This document shows positions 1-8,464 of a stretch of DNA of 38,191 nucleotides, in pieces. This stretch comes from Dichloromethanomonas sp964477085. GTDB taxonomy: Bacteria; Bacillota; Desulfitobacteriia; Desulfitobacteriales; Syntrophobotulaceae. Position 1 is the first letter of the stretch, and the number at the start of each line of letters is the position of its first letter. Under the pieces are notes generated by a model that saw only the letters and a list, made by a program, of their open reading frames with translations, was not told the DNA's origin and made no database searches. Location of the stretch: positions 1-38,191 of the forward strand of contig CAYZDF010000025.1 of the NCBI GenBank assembly GCA_964477085.1. The letters are read 5' to 3'. The position numbers and the translations under genes are program-made.

Positions 1-169
1 TTGGTGTTGTGGTATAAACCCTCGTGCATACCCCTCTTTTTTGAGGAGAACCACCTGAAGGAAAATCCTTACGCTTAAGGGCATTATATCCCCACTGCAA
101 AGCGGGAGCAGTCGATTTCTGAGTAACCTTTTCTCTTCCCTTGCGAATAAGCTGATGAATCGTTGGCAT
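1..169 (-). CDS. rpsL: 30S ribosomal protein S12, N-terminal 56 residues (3' end outside window)
   Basis: S12 sits at the decoding centre of the 30S subunit. The visible 56 residues begin MPTIHQLIRKGREK and contain SPQKRGVCTRVYTTTP, the conserved S12 core. Before that core is the extra segment around QWGYNALKRKDF (residues 25-36) that is typical of Firmicute S12 proteins such as B. subtilis RpsL. The ATG at 169-167 follows a strong Shine-Dalgarno (AAAGGAGGTG, about 5 nt spacing). The gene continues past position 1, so the accuracy loop (PNSALRK) and C-terminus are not seen. It is preceded by a structured leader at 203-332. In relatives rpsG and fusA follow, but that cannot be checked here. 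Confidence 0.98.
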   Translation of the reverse strand, partial: MPTIHQLIRKGREKVTQKSTAPALQWGYNALKRKDFPSGGSPQKRGVCTRVYTTTP

Positions 170-202
170 AGCTGCACCTCCTTTCCTGTAAGCAAGTTTA
201 TT

Positions 203-333
203 TAGAAATCCGTCGCATACGCCTTTTTCAAGCACTGACGTATGCAATGGATACGCTTACCAACACGATATAGAAACATGGCAAGGAATCGTCCAGGCAA
301 GTCCTGCCTGGAGCAATTCCACCGGATTTCTAC
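203..333 (-). promoter_or_regulatory. Structured 5' leader of rpsL (candidate r-protein leader)
   Basis: The 211-nt gap between the L7Ae-like gene and rpsL folds well on the minus strand. A closing stem is formed by a perfect 10-bp inverted repeat, 203-212 with 323-332 (TAGAAATCCG/CGGATTTCTA). Inside it are two further hairpins: 292-299 with 305-312 (8 bp, 5-nt loop), extended by 285-289 with 316-320 across a small internal loop, and 215-221 with 239-245 (7 bp, 17-nt loop). The strand between them (246-284) is unpaired in this model. The rpsL Shine-Dalgarno lies about 25 nt downstream of the closing stem. Folding was done by eye only. A role in autoregulation by a ribosomal protein is inference. 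Confidence 0.6.
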
Positions 334-339
334 TATGCT

Positions 340-367
340 ATTATGCAAAATCATGCTGCAATTGCAA
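340..367 (-). promoter_or_regulatory. Possible promoter for rpsL leader
   Basis: On the minus strand TTGCAA (367-362), a 16-nt spacer and CATAAT (345-340) form a moderate sigma-A-like promoter. Its start would fall near 333, exactly where the 10-bp closing stem of the rpsL leader begins. The -35 match is only 4/6, so support comes mainly from this position. Confidence 0.4.
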
Positions 368-380
368 ATCTTTATTCTCG

Positions 381-629
381 TTATTTCAGAATAGCTGCTA
401 CAGCAGCACCTACTTTAATCCCGCAGGCTTTTCCCAGTTCGGTCATACACAAAACCTCGATAGTCTGAATCTGTTTTGTGCTGCACATATCGATAATCGG
501 CTTAAGTAAGCGACTATCAGCATCCTTGGCAACATAAACACTGCGAACTTCTCCCTTTTCCAGGGCACGGCCGGTTTGTTTCAAACCAACAACAACTTTT
601 TCTGCTTTTTTAAAAGATTCATCAAGCAT
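381..629 (-). CDS. rplGB: L7Ae/L30e/S12e/Gadd45-family k-turn RNA-binding protein (YbxF/L7Ae-like)
   Basis: A small RNA-binding protein of the L7Ae superfamily, like B. subtilis YbxF, which binds kink-turn RNAs and associates with the ribosome. From the ATG at 629-627 it has 82 residues, the same length as YbxF, with the conserved ends KVVVGLKQTGRALEKGEV, VAKDAD and LGKACGIKVGAAVAAI. A longer in-frame reading starts upstream at a TTG (659), but the AAGGAGG ribosome binding site lies inside it (647-641 region), so the downstream ATG is preferred. The position between rpoC and rpsL is the conserved Firmicute order. It has its own promoter at 674-702. Confidence 0.93.
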   Translation of the reverse strand: MLDESFKKAEKVVVGLKQTGRALEKGEVRSVYVAKDADSRLLKPIIDMCSTKQIQTIEVLCMTELGKACGIKVGAAVAAILK

Positions 630-673
630 TGTAGAAATGCTTTCCTCCTTTATACCCAAAATCAGACTATATT

Positions 674-702
674 ATTTTAGCAGTACCCTATTTGTGTGTC
701 AA
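674..702 (-). promoter_or_regulatory. Sigma-A promoter for L7Ae-like gene (and possibly rpsL)
   Basis: Minus strand TTGACA (702-697), 17-nt spacer, TAAAAT (679-674), with TGC just before the -10 (extended -10). The predicted start is about 667, giving a leader of about 38 nt to the ATG at 629. It is one of the best-matching promoters in the window and implies that the S12 branch can be transcribed independently of rpoBC. Confidence 0.8.
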
Positions 703-965
703 GCGGAAGGTTAAGCGAGGCTTTAGTCTTTGCTAAGCCTTTGGCTTCAGCAAAGATAAAGCTGAGCGCCACACCATGAGTCAAGGAACACGGTACTTCG
801 GTTTAAACATGGTATTACCTTATCTGTAGGAAGTAGCTGAAGCGAAGCATCTTTTTAACCTTTGTTGCTAAGCCTCCGGCTGAAACCAAGCATATCCCTA
901 ACCGCGAACTTCCTTAACCAAAGCATCTTATACCGGGCTAAAGCTATACCCTACATCTAAACGTC
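703..965. other. Non-coding gap after rpoC with hairpin and short repeats
   Basis: No credible gene. 728-755 forms a 12-bp hairpin with one bulge (CTTTGCT-AAGCC/GGCTT-C-AGCAAAG), but no T-run follows on either strand, so it is not a standard intrinsic terminator. A 16-mer TGCTAAGCCTNNGGCT occurs at 731-746 and again at 866-881 (14 of 16 identical), and AAGCATCTT occurs at 845-853 and 921-929. The stretch probably carries the rpoC 3' end. Confidence 0.5.
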
Positions 966-3900
966 CTACGCCTCAGGAACCTCATCCGTAACCTTAAGCA
1001 ATCTGTACTTCGACATACCTGTTCCCGCAGGGATCAGTTTACCGATAATAACATTCTCTTTGAGACCAATCAACGGATCGACCTTTCCTTTGATGGCAGC
1101 TTCTGTAAGGACCCTCGTTGTCTCCTGGAAGGATGCCGCTGAAAGGAAGGAGTCAGTCGCCAAGGAAGCTTTAGTGATTCCGAGCAGAGTCGGTCGGGAT
1201 TCAGCAGGTTCTCCGCCTTCTCTGGTTACGAAATCATTCTCTTCCTCGAACTCGAAGATATCGATGAGGCCTCCCGGCAGGAGACTGGTGTCACCAGCTT
1301 CTTCGATCTTAACTTTTCTCAGCATCTGTCTGACCATAACTTCGATATGCTTATCATTGATATCAACACCCTGGAGACGGTAAACACGCTGAACCTCACC
1401 GAGGAGATAGACCTGAACACCTGTAATTCCTTTAATCTTCAATGTGTCATGAGGATTTACACTACCTTCGGTGAGCTCATCTCCTGGTGAGATAACCTGT
1501 CCGTCTTTCACCCTGAGGCGAGAACCATATGGAACGGGATAGACTTCATGCTGGCCGTCTTCACTCATGACCTCGATCTCACGGCGGCCTTTAATCTCCC
1601 TGACGGTTACTGTACCACCGATTTCTGAGATGATGGCCTGGCCTTTCGGTTTACGTGCTTCAAACAACTCTTCAACCCTTGGCAGACCTTGCGTAATATC
1701 GTCTCCAGCCACACCGCCGGTATGGAAGGTACGCATGGTAAGCTGTGTACCAGGTTCTCCGATGGACTGGGCTGCGATAATCCCCACAGCCTCTCCAATC
1801 TCGACGAGACGGCCGGTTGCCAGATTTCGACCGTAACATTTCTTACAGACGCCATAACGGGTCTTACAAGAAAGGACAGATCGGATTTCAACTCTATCAT
1901 ATGCATCAGCGATTGCTTTTGCTTGTTCCTCATTGATCTCTTCATCGGTGGAGGCCAGAATCTCGCCAGTTTGTGGATGACGAATCTCTTTCGCTGGGTA
2001 ACGCCCAACCAGACGCTCTTCAAGTTTTTCGATCATCTCACTGCCTTCTTTGATATCTTCCACAAAGATACCATGGTCAACACCGCAGTCCTCTTCTCGA
2101 ACGATAACATCCTGAGACACATCCACCAATCGACGTGTTAGGTAACCGGAGTCAGCTGTCCTGAGGGCGGTATCAGCCAGACCTTTACGAGCACCGTGCG
2201 AAGAAATGAAATACTCTAGAACGGTTAGGCCTTCACGGAAGTTTGCCTTAATGGGGAGTTCGATGGTTCTTCCGGATGGGTCAGCCATAAGTCCGCGCAT
2301 ACCTGCTAACTGACGAAGCTGTTGCACATTACCACGAGCTCCGGAGTTTGCCATCATATAGACAGGATTGAACTTATCAAGTGATTCCATCAGGGCTTTA
2401 GTTACGGCATCATTAGCTTTGGTCCAGATATCAATGACCAAAGTTTTCCGTTCTTCATCCGTAATCAGTCCACGTCGGTACTGCTGTTCCGTCTTGGTGA
2501 CATTGATATCCGCCTCAGCGAGTATGGATTTCTTGACTTCAGGAACCTGAATGTCACCGATGCCAACTGTTACGCCTGCCTGTGTTGAGTATCTGAATCC
2601 AAGATTCTTGATCCCATCCAATAGCTTAGCGGTCTTATCGTAACCACACAGCCGATAGGTCTTGGCAACGATCTTATCAAGTGCTTTTTTCGGTACCATT
2701 TCATTGACAAATCCAACTTCTGATGGAATTACCGTATTAAATATCAGTCTTCCAACTGTTGTCTCGATCATCTGTCCATCTTTGCGAACTTTAATTAAAG
2801 CCTGAAGATGAGTGGCTTTGGATTGGTAAGCGAGAATCGCTTCATTCACATCTTTAAAAAATTTGCCTTCTCCCAAAGCTCCGGGTCTCTCCATGGTGAG
2901 GTAATAACAGCCAAGAACCATGTCTTTGGTCGGAGAAGCAACCGGTCGTCCGTCTTTGGGGTTAAGGATGTTGTGTGAAGACAACATTAACAGTCTGGCT
3001 TCAGCTTGAGCTTCAGCTGACAGAGGGACGTGCACAGCCATCTGGTCGCCGTCAAAGTCTGCATTATAAGCTGTACATACAAGTGGGTGGATCTGAAGGG
3101 CACGTCCTTCGACAAGTACCGGTTCAAATGCTTGAATACCGAGACGGTGCAAGGTTGGTGCACGATTGAGTAATACCGGATGTTCCATGATAACTTTCTC
3201 CAGTACATCCCATACTTCAGGGCGTACTCTCTCGACCATCCTCTTAGCACTCTTGATATTATGAGCAAAGCCTTCATTGACGAGATTTTTCATGACGAAA
3301 GGCTTGAATAACTCTAAGGCCATCTCTTTGGGAAGACCACATTGCGAAAGTCTCAGGGTAGGCCCGACCACGATAACAGAACGTCCTGAATAGTCAACAC
3401 GTTTACCCAAAAGATTCTGACGGAAACGTCCTTGTTTACCTTTGAGCATATCACTTAAGGATTTAAGTGGTCTGTTTCCAGGGCCGGTCACAGGACGACC
3501 GCGACGACCGTTATCAATAAGGGCGTCGACTGCCTCTTGCAGCATCCTTTTCTCATTGCGAACAATAATATCAGGTGCTCCAAGATCCAACAGCTTTTTG
3601 AGACGATTATTACGGTTGATAACTCGGCGATAAAGATCATTTAAATCCGAAGTAGCAAATCTTCCGCCATCGAGCTGAACCATCGGGCGTAATTCCGGTG
3701 GAATGACAGGGATAGAATCAAGAATCATCCATTCCGGATTATTACCGGACTTCTTAAAAGCTTCAACAACTTCCAGACGGCGGATCGCTCTGATCTTCCG
3801 CTGTCCGGAAACTTCTTTTAGTTCTGTACGCAATTCTTCATTGAGTTTATCAAGATCGATTTCAGCCAGTAATTCTTTGATCGCTTCCGCGCCCATCTCC

Positions 3901-4403
3901 GCTTTGAAAATACTCCCGTATTTTTCTCTGGCTTCCCGGTATTCTGTCTCAGTCAGGAGTTGCTTTTTCATGAGCGAGGTTTCGCCGGGATCAATCACAA
4001 TATAAGCGACGAAATATAAAACTTTCTCCAAAGAACGGGGTGACATATCCAAAAGCAGTCCCATACGGCTGGGAATCCCTTTAAAGTACCAGATATGAGA
4101 AACAGGAGCAGCTAATTCAATGTGTCCCATTCTTTCTCTACGGACTTTAGACCTTGTTACTTCTACGCCACAGCGATCGCACACGATTCCTTTATATCGA
4201 ACTCTCTTATACTTTCCGCAGTGACATTCCCAGTCACGTGTAGGTCCAAAGATCTTTTCACAGAATAAACCTTCCCTTTCGGGCTTTAAGGTACGATAGT
4301 TAATGGTTTCAGGTTTCTTGACCTCCCCAAATGACCATTTTCGAATCATCTCTGGAGAAGCTAAACCGATACGCATTCTATCAAAATTATTTACATCCAG
4401 CAC
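966..4403 (-). CDS. rpoC: DNA-directed RNA polymerase beta' subunit
   Basis: Catalytic beta' subunit of RNA polymerase, 1145 residues. Zinc-binding motif 1 is at Cys60, Cys62, Cys75 and Cys78. The active-site Mg motif NADFDGDQM is at 447-455. The bridge helix/trigger-loop region (GLADTALRTADSGYLTRRL) and the second zinc site (CKTRYGVCKKCYGRN) are present. The chosen start is the GTG at 4403-4401, preceded by AAGGAGA at about 7 nt. A more upstream in-frame GTG (4421) would place that ribosome binding site inside the gene. It lacks the long insertions of proteobacterial beta'. It follows rpoB after 53 nt, with no terminator seen between them. Confidence 0.98.
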   Translation of the reverse strand: MLDVNNFDRMRIGLASPEMIRKWSFGEVKKPETINYRTLKPEREGLFCEKIFGPTRDWECHCGKYKRVRYKGIVCDRCGVEVTRSKVRRERMGHIELAAPVSHIWYFKGIPSRMGLLLDMSPRSLEKVLYFVAYIVIDPGETSLMKKQLLTETEYREAREKYGSIFKAEMGAEAIKELLAEIDLDKLNEELRTELKEVSGQRKIRAIRRLEVVEAFKKSGNNPEWMILDSIPVIPPELRPMVQLDGGRFATSDLNDLYRRVINRNNRLKKLLDLGAPDIIVRNEKRMLQEAVDALIDNGRRGRPVTGPGNRPLKSLSDMLKGKQGRFRQNLLGKRVDYSGRSVIVVGPTLRLSQCGLPKEMALELFKPFVMKNLVNEGFAHNIKSAKRMVERVRPEVWDVLEKVIMEHPVLLNRAPTLHRLGIQAFEPVLVEGRALQIHPLVCTAYNADFDGDQMAVHVPLSAEAQAEARLLMLSSHNILNPKDGRPVASPTKDMVLGCYYLTMERPGALGEGKFFKDVNEAILAYQSKATHLQALIKVRKDGQMIETTVGRLIFNTVIPSEVGFVNEMVPKKALDKIVAKTYRLCGYDKTAKLLDGIKNLGFRYSTQAGVTVGIGDIQVPEVKKSILAEADINVTKTEQQYRRGLITDEERKTLVIDIWTKANDAVTKALMESLDKFNPVYMMANSGARGNVQQLRQLAGMRGLMADPSGRTIELPIKANFREGLTVLEYFISSHGARKGLADTALRTADSGYLTRRLVDVSQDVIVREEDCGVDHGIFVEDIKEGSEMIEKLEERLVGRYPAKEIRHPQTGEILASTDEEINEEQAKAIADAYDRVEIRSVLSCKTRYGVCKKCYGRNLATGRLVEIGEAVGIIAAQSIGEPGTQLTMRTFHTGGVAGDDITQGLPRVEELFEARKPKGQAIISEIGGTVTVREIKGRREIEVMSEDGQHEVYPVPYGSRLRVKDGQVISPGDELTEGSVNPHDTLKIKGITGVQVYLLGEVQRVYRLQGVDINDKHIEVMVRQMLRKVKIEEAGDTSLLPGGLIDIFEFEEENDFVTREGGEPAESRPTLLGITKASLATDSFLSAASFQETTRVLTEAAIKGKVDPLIGLKENVIIGKLIPAGTGMSKYRLLKVTDEVPEA

Positions 4404-4456
4404 GGTGTTCTCTCCTTTCACCCGTCGACAGTTCTTTGCCCAATTTGATATTCCTA

Positions 4457-7400
4457 TTATTCTTCGTAATCATTATTAAAATCTGAATCGAATTCATTAC
4501 CGTCCAAATCAACTGCAAGGTCTTCAACGAGGTCATCGCCTAAGTCGTTCGACAGGTCTGTATCAAGATCATCTTCGGAAGCCTCTAAAGTTTGGTAATC
4601 TTCATTCTCAATTACAGAATCGTTTTCTATATATTCATCATCTTCTTCGTAATCCTGGCCATCATCGTCACCGTCTCCGGCTTCGACTACTGAGAACTGA
4701 TCATCCATACCTAGTTCTTGAGCTACCTCACCAACGTCATCATCCAGGTCTTTAATCTCGATTTCCTGATCTTCTTCGGAGAGAACAGAAACATCAAGTC
4801 CAAGGCTCTGTAACTCTTTAATCAGTACTTTAAATGATTCGGGAACACCAGGTTCAGGTATATTCTCGCCTTTAACAATAGCTTCATAGGTTTTTACCCT
4901 ACCGACGACATCATCTGACTTAACGGTGAGAATTTCCTGTAAGGTGTACGATGCTCCGTAAGCTTCAAGTGCCCAAACTTCCATTTCACCGAATCTCTGT
5001 CCACCGAACTGAGCTTTACCGCCCAGAGGCTGCTGGGTAACCAGAGAGTATGGACCGGTCGAACGGGCGTGTATCTTATCGTCAACCAGGTGGTGCAGCT
5101 TAAGCATATACATGTAACCAACCGTAACCTCATTATCAAAAGGTTCGCCTGTACGTCCATCATATAATACAGACTTACCGCTTTCCGGTAATCCTGCATT
5201 ACTCAGTGTTTCAAAGACATCATTTTCTGTCGCACCATCAAAGACAGGGGTGGCGATATAGAGTCCAAGTGCTTTGGCTGCCCATCCGAGGTGCGTTTCC
5301 AAAACCTGACCGATGTTCATACGCGAAGGTACCCCAAGTGGATTTAAGACGATTTCGATGGGTGTTCCGTCTGGCATGAAGGGCATATCCTCTTGACGCA
5401 TGATTCTGGATATAACACCTTTATTTCCATGTCGGCCCGCCATTTTATCTCCTACGGAGATCTTTCGTTTTTGAGCGATATACACACGAACAAGCTGGTT
5501 AACACCAGGTGCTAATTCATCGCCGTTTTCTCTCTTAAACACTTTTACATCAACAATCTTACCGGCTTCACCATGCGGAACCCTTAAAGATGTATCTCTG
5601 ACTTCTCTGGCCTTTTCGCCAAAGATCGCTCTTAAAAGACGTTCTTCTGCGGTCAGCTCGGTTTCACCTTTAGGAGTAACTTTTCCAACAAGGATATCAC
5701 CAGGGCGGACTTCAGCCCCGATACGGATGATTCCGCGTTCATCGAGATCTTTCAGGACATCTTCACCCACGTTGGGGATATCTCTGGTAATCTCTTCAGG
5801 ACCTAATTTAGTGTCACGAGCATCCGCTTCATATTCTTCAATATGGATAGAAGTAAAATAGTCTTCCTTCACCAGTTTTTCACTGATGAGAATAGCATCC
5901 TCATAGTTATAGCCTTCCCAAGGCATAAAGGCTACCAAGACATTGCGTCCTAAAGCCAATTCTCCGTTATCGGTTGATGGACCATCCGCAATAACTTGCC
6001 CTGCTTCGATCCTTTGTCCTTTCAGAACAATGGGACGCTGGTTAATGCAAGTACCCTGGTTACTTCTCAGGTATTTAAGCATTTTATATTTACTCGTAGT
6101 ACCATCATCATTTTGCATGATGATATCATCGGATGTAACTCTGACTACCGTGCCCGTTTTTTGTGCTACTAGGCAGACGCCCGAATCAACCGCAGCTTTG
6201 TATTCCATCCCCGTTCCGATATATGGCGCATCTGTTTTTAACAGGGGCACTGCCTGCCTCTGCATGTTGGAACCCATCAGCGCACGGTTGGCATCATCGT
6301 GCTCCAAGAATGGAATCAAGGCTGTTGCTATAGAAACCATCTGCTTGGGAGAAACGTCCATATATTGAATCCCTGTAGGAGGTACAAGCACGAAGTTTTC
6401 GCCATGCCGCGCTTCAATCTTATCACTGAGGAATTCTCCCTCAGCATTAACGGCCGCATTGGCCTGGGCAATGACATATTTCTCTTCTTCATCAGCAGTG
6501 AGGTAATAAATCTCGTCTGTTACCTTGCCATTCTCCACTTTGCGATAAGGAGCCTCAATAAAACCATACTCATTGATCCGGCCATAGGTACTCAAAGAGC
6601 CGATCAGGCCGATGTTAGGACCCTCAGGGGTTTCAATCGGACACATTCTGCCATAGTGAGAATGGTGCACGTCACGCACCTCGAAGCCTGCTCTTTCTCT
6701 GCTTAATCCACCTGGTCCCAGGGCACTGAGACGTCTTTTATGGGTAAGCTCTGCTAATGGGTTGGTTTGATCCATAAATTGGGACAGCTGACTGCTTCCG
6801 AAAAATTCTTTGATAGCAGCAACAACCGGACGGATGTTAATGAGGACTTGAGGAGTGATTCCCTCAATATCCTGAATGGTCATTCTTTCTCTGACGACTC
6901 TTTCCATACGAGAGAGACCGATCCTGAATTGATTTTGTAATAATTCTCCTACAGAACGCAGACGTCTGTTGCCAAGGTGATCGATATCATCGGTATGACC
7001 TTCGCCATTGATAATTTGGAGTAACCGTGATATTGAGGCTATGATGTCTTCCGTTGTGAGGTTTCTGATATTAGTAGATATATCCAGATTTAGTTTCCGA
7101 TTGAGTTTATAACGACCTACTTTAGCCAGATCATAACGTCTGGGATCAAAGAAGAGCGATTCTAATAACGAACGGGCACTCTCTACAGTAGGAGGCTCGC
7201 CTGGACGCAGACGTTTATAGATCTCAACCAAAGCTTCTTCTGTTGATTCTGTGTTGTCTCTTTCCAGAGTAATCCTGACAAATTCGTTATCCTGGAATGT
7301 CTCAAGGATACGTCCGTTTGTGGAATACCCTAAAGCTCTTACCAGAACAGTAACAGGTAGTTTACGGGTCCGATCGACACGAACGAATATATTATCATTA

Positions 7401-7921
7401 ATGTCTGTCTCGAATTCAAGCCAGGCACCTCGGTTGGGGATAATGGTGGCACCATAGATTTTCTTACCACTGGCATCAATCGTTTCAGAGTAATATACAC
7501 CAGGAGAACGGACTAACTGACTGACAATAACACGTTCCGCGCCATTGATGATAAAAGTTCCCTTATCGGTCATCAGAGGAAAGTCACCCATGAAGACTTC
7601 CTGTTCCTTTACTTCGCCCGTCTCTTTGTTGATCAGACGCACTTTCACTCGAAGGGGAGCAGCGTAGGTCACATCGCGCTCTTTACATTCTTCCACCTCA
7701 TATTTGGGATCCCCGAGACTGTAATCAATAAATTCCAAAACCAAATTACCGGTGAAATCCTGGATGGGGGAAATATCACGAAACATTTCGCGCAGTCCTT
7801 CATCCAAAAACCATTGGTAGGAATTTTGTTGAATCTCGATTAAGTTGGGCATATTCAGAACTTCCCGAAGTCTAGAATAACTCCAGCGTTCTCTAGTTCC
7901 AACCTTAATAGGATAAACCAT
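4457..7921 (-). CDS. rpoB: DNA-directed RNA polymerase beta subunit
   Basis: Beta subunit of RNA polymerase, 1154 residues. The rifampicin-binding region is intact and of sensitive type: GSSQLSQFMDQTNPLAELTH, then KRRLSALGPGGLSRERA, with Asp384, His394 and Ser399 at the classic resistance positions. The C-terminal clamp-contact region (GGKAQFGGQRFGEMEVWALE) is present. The last 97 residues contain no Lys, Arg or His and end in six tandem DLxx tetrapeptides (1118-1141). Start ATG 7921-7919 is preceded by GAGGGTG. rpoC follows 53 nt downstream. A separate promoter lies about 310 nt upstream (8236-8264). Confidence 0.98.
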   Translation of the reverse strand: MVYPIKVGTRERWSYSRLREVLNMPNLIEIQQNSYQWFLDEGLREMFRDISPIQDFTGNLVLEFIDYSLGDPKYEVEECKERDVTYAAPLRVKVRLINKETGEVKEQEVFMGDFPLMTDKGTFIINGAERVIVSQLVRSPGVYYSETIDASGKKIYGATIIPNRGAWLEFETDINDNIFVRVDRTRKLPVTVLVRALGYSTNGRILETFQDNEFVRITLERDNTESTEEALVEIYKRLRPGEPPTVESARSLLESLFFDPRRYDLAKVGRYKLNRKLNLDISTNIRNLTTEDIIASISRLLQIINGEGHTDDIDHLGNRRLRSVGELLQNQFRIGLSRMERVVRERMTIQDIEGITPQVLINIRPVVAAIKEFFGSSQLSQFMDQTNPLAELTHKRRLSALGPGGLSRERAGFEVRDVHHSHYGRMCPIETPEGPNIGLIGSLSTYGRINEYGFIEAPYRKVENGKVTDEIYYLTADEEEKYVIAQANAAVNAEGEFLSDKIEARHGENFVLVPPTGIQYMDVSPKQMVSIATALIPFLEHDDANRALMGSNMQRQAVPLLKTDAPYIGTGMEYKAAVDSGVCLVAQKTGTVVRVTSDDIIMQNDDGTTSKYKMLKYLRSNQGTCINQRPIVLKGQRIEAGQVIADGPSTDNGELALGRNVLVAFMPWEGYNYEDAILISEKLVKEDYFTSIHIEEYEADARDTKLGPEEITRDIPNVGEDVLKDLDERGIIRIGAEVRPGDILVGKVTPKGETELTAEERLLRAIFGEKAREVRDTSLRVPHGEAGKIVDVKVFKRENGDELAPGVNQLVRVYIAQKRKISVGDKMAGRHGNKGVISRIMRQEDMPFMPDGTPIEIVLNPLGVPSRMNIGQVLETHLGWAAKALGLYIATPVFDGATENDVFETLSNAGLPESGKSVLYDGRTGEPFDNEVTVGYMYMLKLHHLVDDKIHARSTGPYSLVTQQPLGGKAQFGGQRFGEMEVWALEAYGASYTLQEILTVKSDDVVGRVKTYEAIVKGENIPEPGVPESFKVLIKELQSLGLDVSVLSEEDQEIEIKDLDDDVGEVAQELGMDDQFSVVEAGDGDDDGQDYEEDDEYIENDSVIENEDYQTLEASEDDLDTDLSNDLGDDLVEDLAVDLDGNEFDSDFNNDYEE
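4499..4570 (-). repeat. 12-nt periodic repeat encoding (DLxx)6 in the RpoB tail
   Basis: Six consecutive 12-nt units encode DLDT, DLSN, DLGD, DLVE, DLAV and DLDG (RpoB residues 1118-1141). The DNA units are diverged outside the Asp-Leu codons, so this is an old or selected repeat rather than a fresh slippage tract. Confidence 0.85.
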
Positions 7922-8235
7922 GACGCTTCACCCTCTCAGTGTAAATTATTTCTGATTGATTTCAGAGAAAAAATGTAATAACCTAAATGTAAGTAAAATA
8001 ATAAAATAATTGCACTTGGATTATTCAATTGGCAAATAATAGCTAACAACCGAACCAGGCACCTAATAGGCCAGAAGAAAGTCCAGATGGGTATAAACAA
8101 CCAAAAGCAAGGCTTTTTTGTCAAAAACCTCGCTCTTTCGTTATGGAGCTATCTCAAATGAGATGCGATACATCCACCCTATTATCTCCCAACGTATTGG
8201 ATTGTATTAAGCTTAATCCACAGTGACATTTATTA
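7922..8235 (-). promoter_or_regulatory. Long 5' leader of rpoBC mRNA
   Basis: Non-coding stretch between the predicted rpoB promoter start (about 8229) and the rpoB ATG. On the minus strand it contains a strong hairpin, 8103-8137 region: AAAGAGCGAGGTTTTT pairs with the downstream AAAAAGCCTTGCTTTT, about 15 bp with G-U pairs and a loop of about 6 nt. It also has a small ATCTC/GAGAT hairpin near 8152-8165. No T-run follows the large stem on the coding strand. A 62-codon open frame on the same strand (7936-8124) has no ribosome binding site or family resemblance and I do not call it. Confidence 0.5.
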
Positions 8236-8264
8236 ATCTTAACAAGCATTTTCTTACTTGTCAA
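8236..8264 (-). promoter_or_regulatory. Candidate internal promoter for rpoBC
   Basis: Minus strand TTGACA (8264-8259), exact 17-nt spacer, TAAGAT (8241-8236). It lies just downstream of the post-rplL hairpin and about 310 nt upstream of rpoB. The -35 is perfect and the -10 is 4/6. Confidence 0.65.
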
Positions 8265-8386
8265 GAAGAAATTTCTTTTTTTATAGATAGTTTGTCAAAA
8301 AATTTTGCTAATGATTATTTTTTGTTAAGAAATATATCTTTCCAGGAAAGCATTGGCATTTTCAGAACCTTTCATCACCTATGTAA

Positions 8387-8413
8387 GAAACCGGTCATAT
8401 TTTGACCGGTTTC
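8387..8413 (-). terminator. Hairpin between rplL and rpoB (terminator or attenuator)
   Basis: A perfect 11-bp stem GAAACCGGTCA/TGACCGGTTTC with a 5-nt loop lies 52 nt after the rplL stop. The following tract on the minus strand (TTTC then TTACAT) is weak, so termination would be partial, which is what an rplL-rpoB attenuator would need. The sequence is almost symmetric and could act on either strand. Confidence 0.55.
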
Positions 8414-8464
8414 ATATTATTTACAATTAGCTTCTTAGTTAATCTTTGAAAATTGATACGTTAA

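Noticed and set aside
203..333. Kink-turn site for the L7Ae-like protein in the rpsL leader
   Set aside because: The internal loop (3 nt opposite 2 nt) lacks the tandem GA/AG pairs of a k-turn, so I do not claim it.
5943..6368. 141-codon plus-strand open frame inside rpoB
   Set aside because: Antisense shadow of a strongly conserved gene; no upstream signals.
7936..8124. 62-codon minus-strand open frame upstream of rpoB
   Set aside because: No ribosome binding site, no family resemblance, AT-rich and hydrophobic by composition; better explained as rpoB leader.
8223..8405. 60-codon plus-strand open frame in the rplL-rpoB gap
   Set aside because: Overlaps the hairpin and minus-strand promoter, lacks a ribosome binding site and resembles no protein I know.
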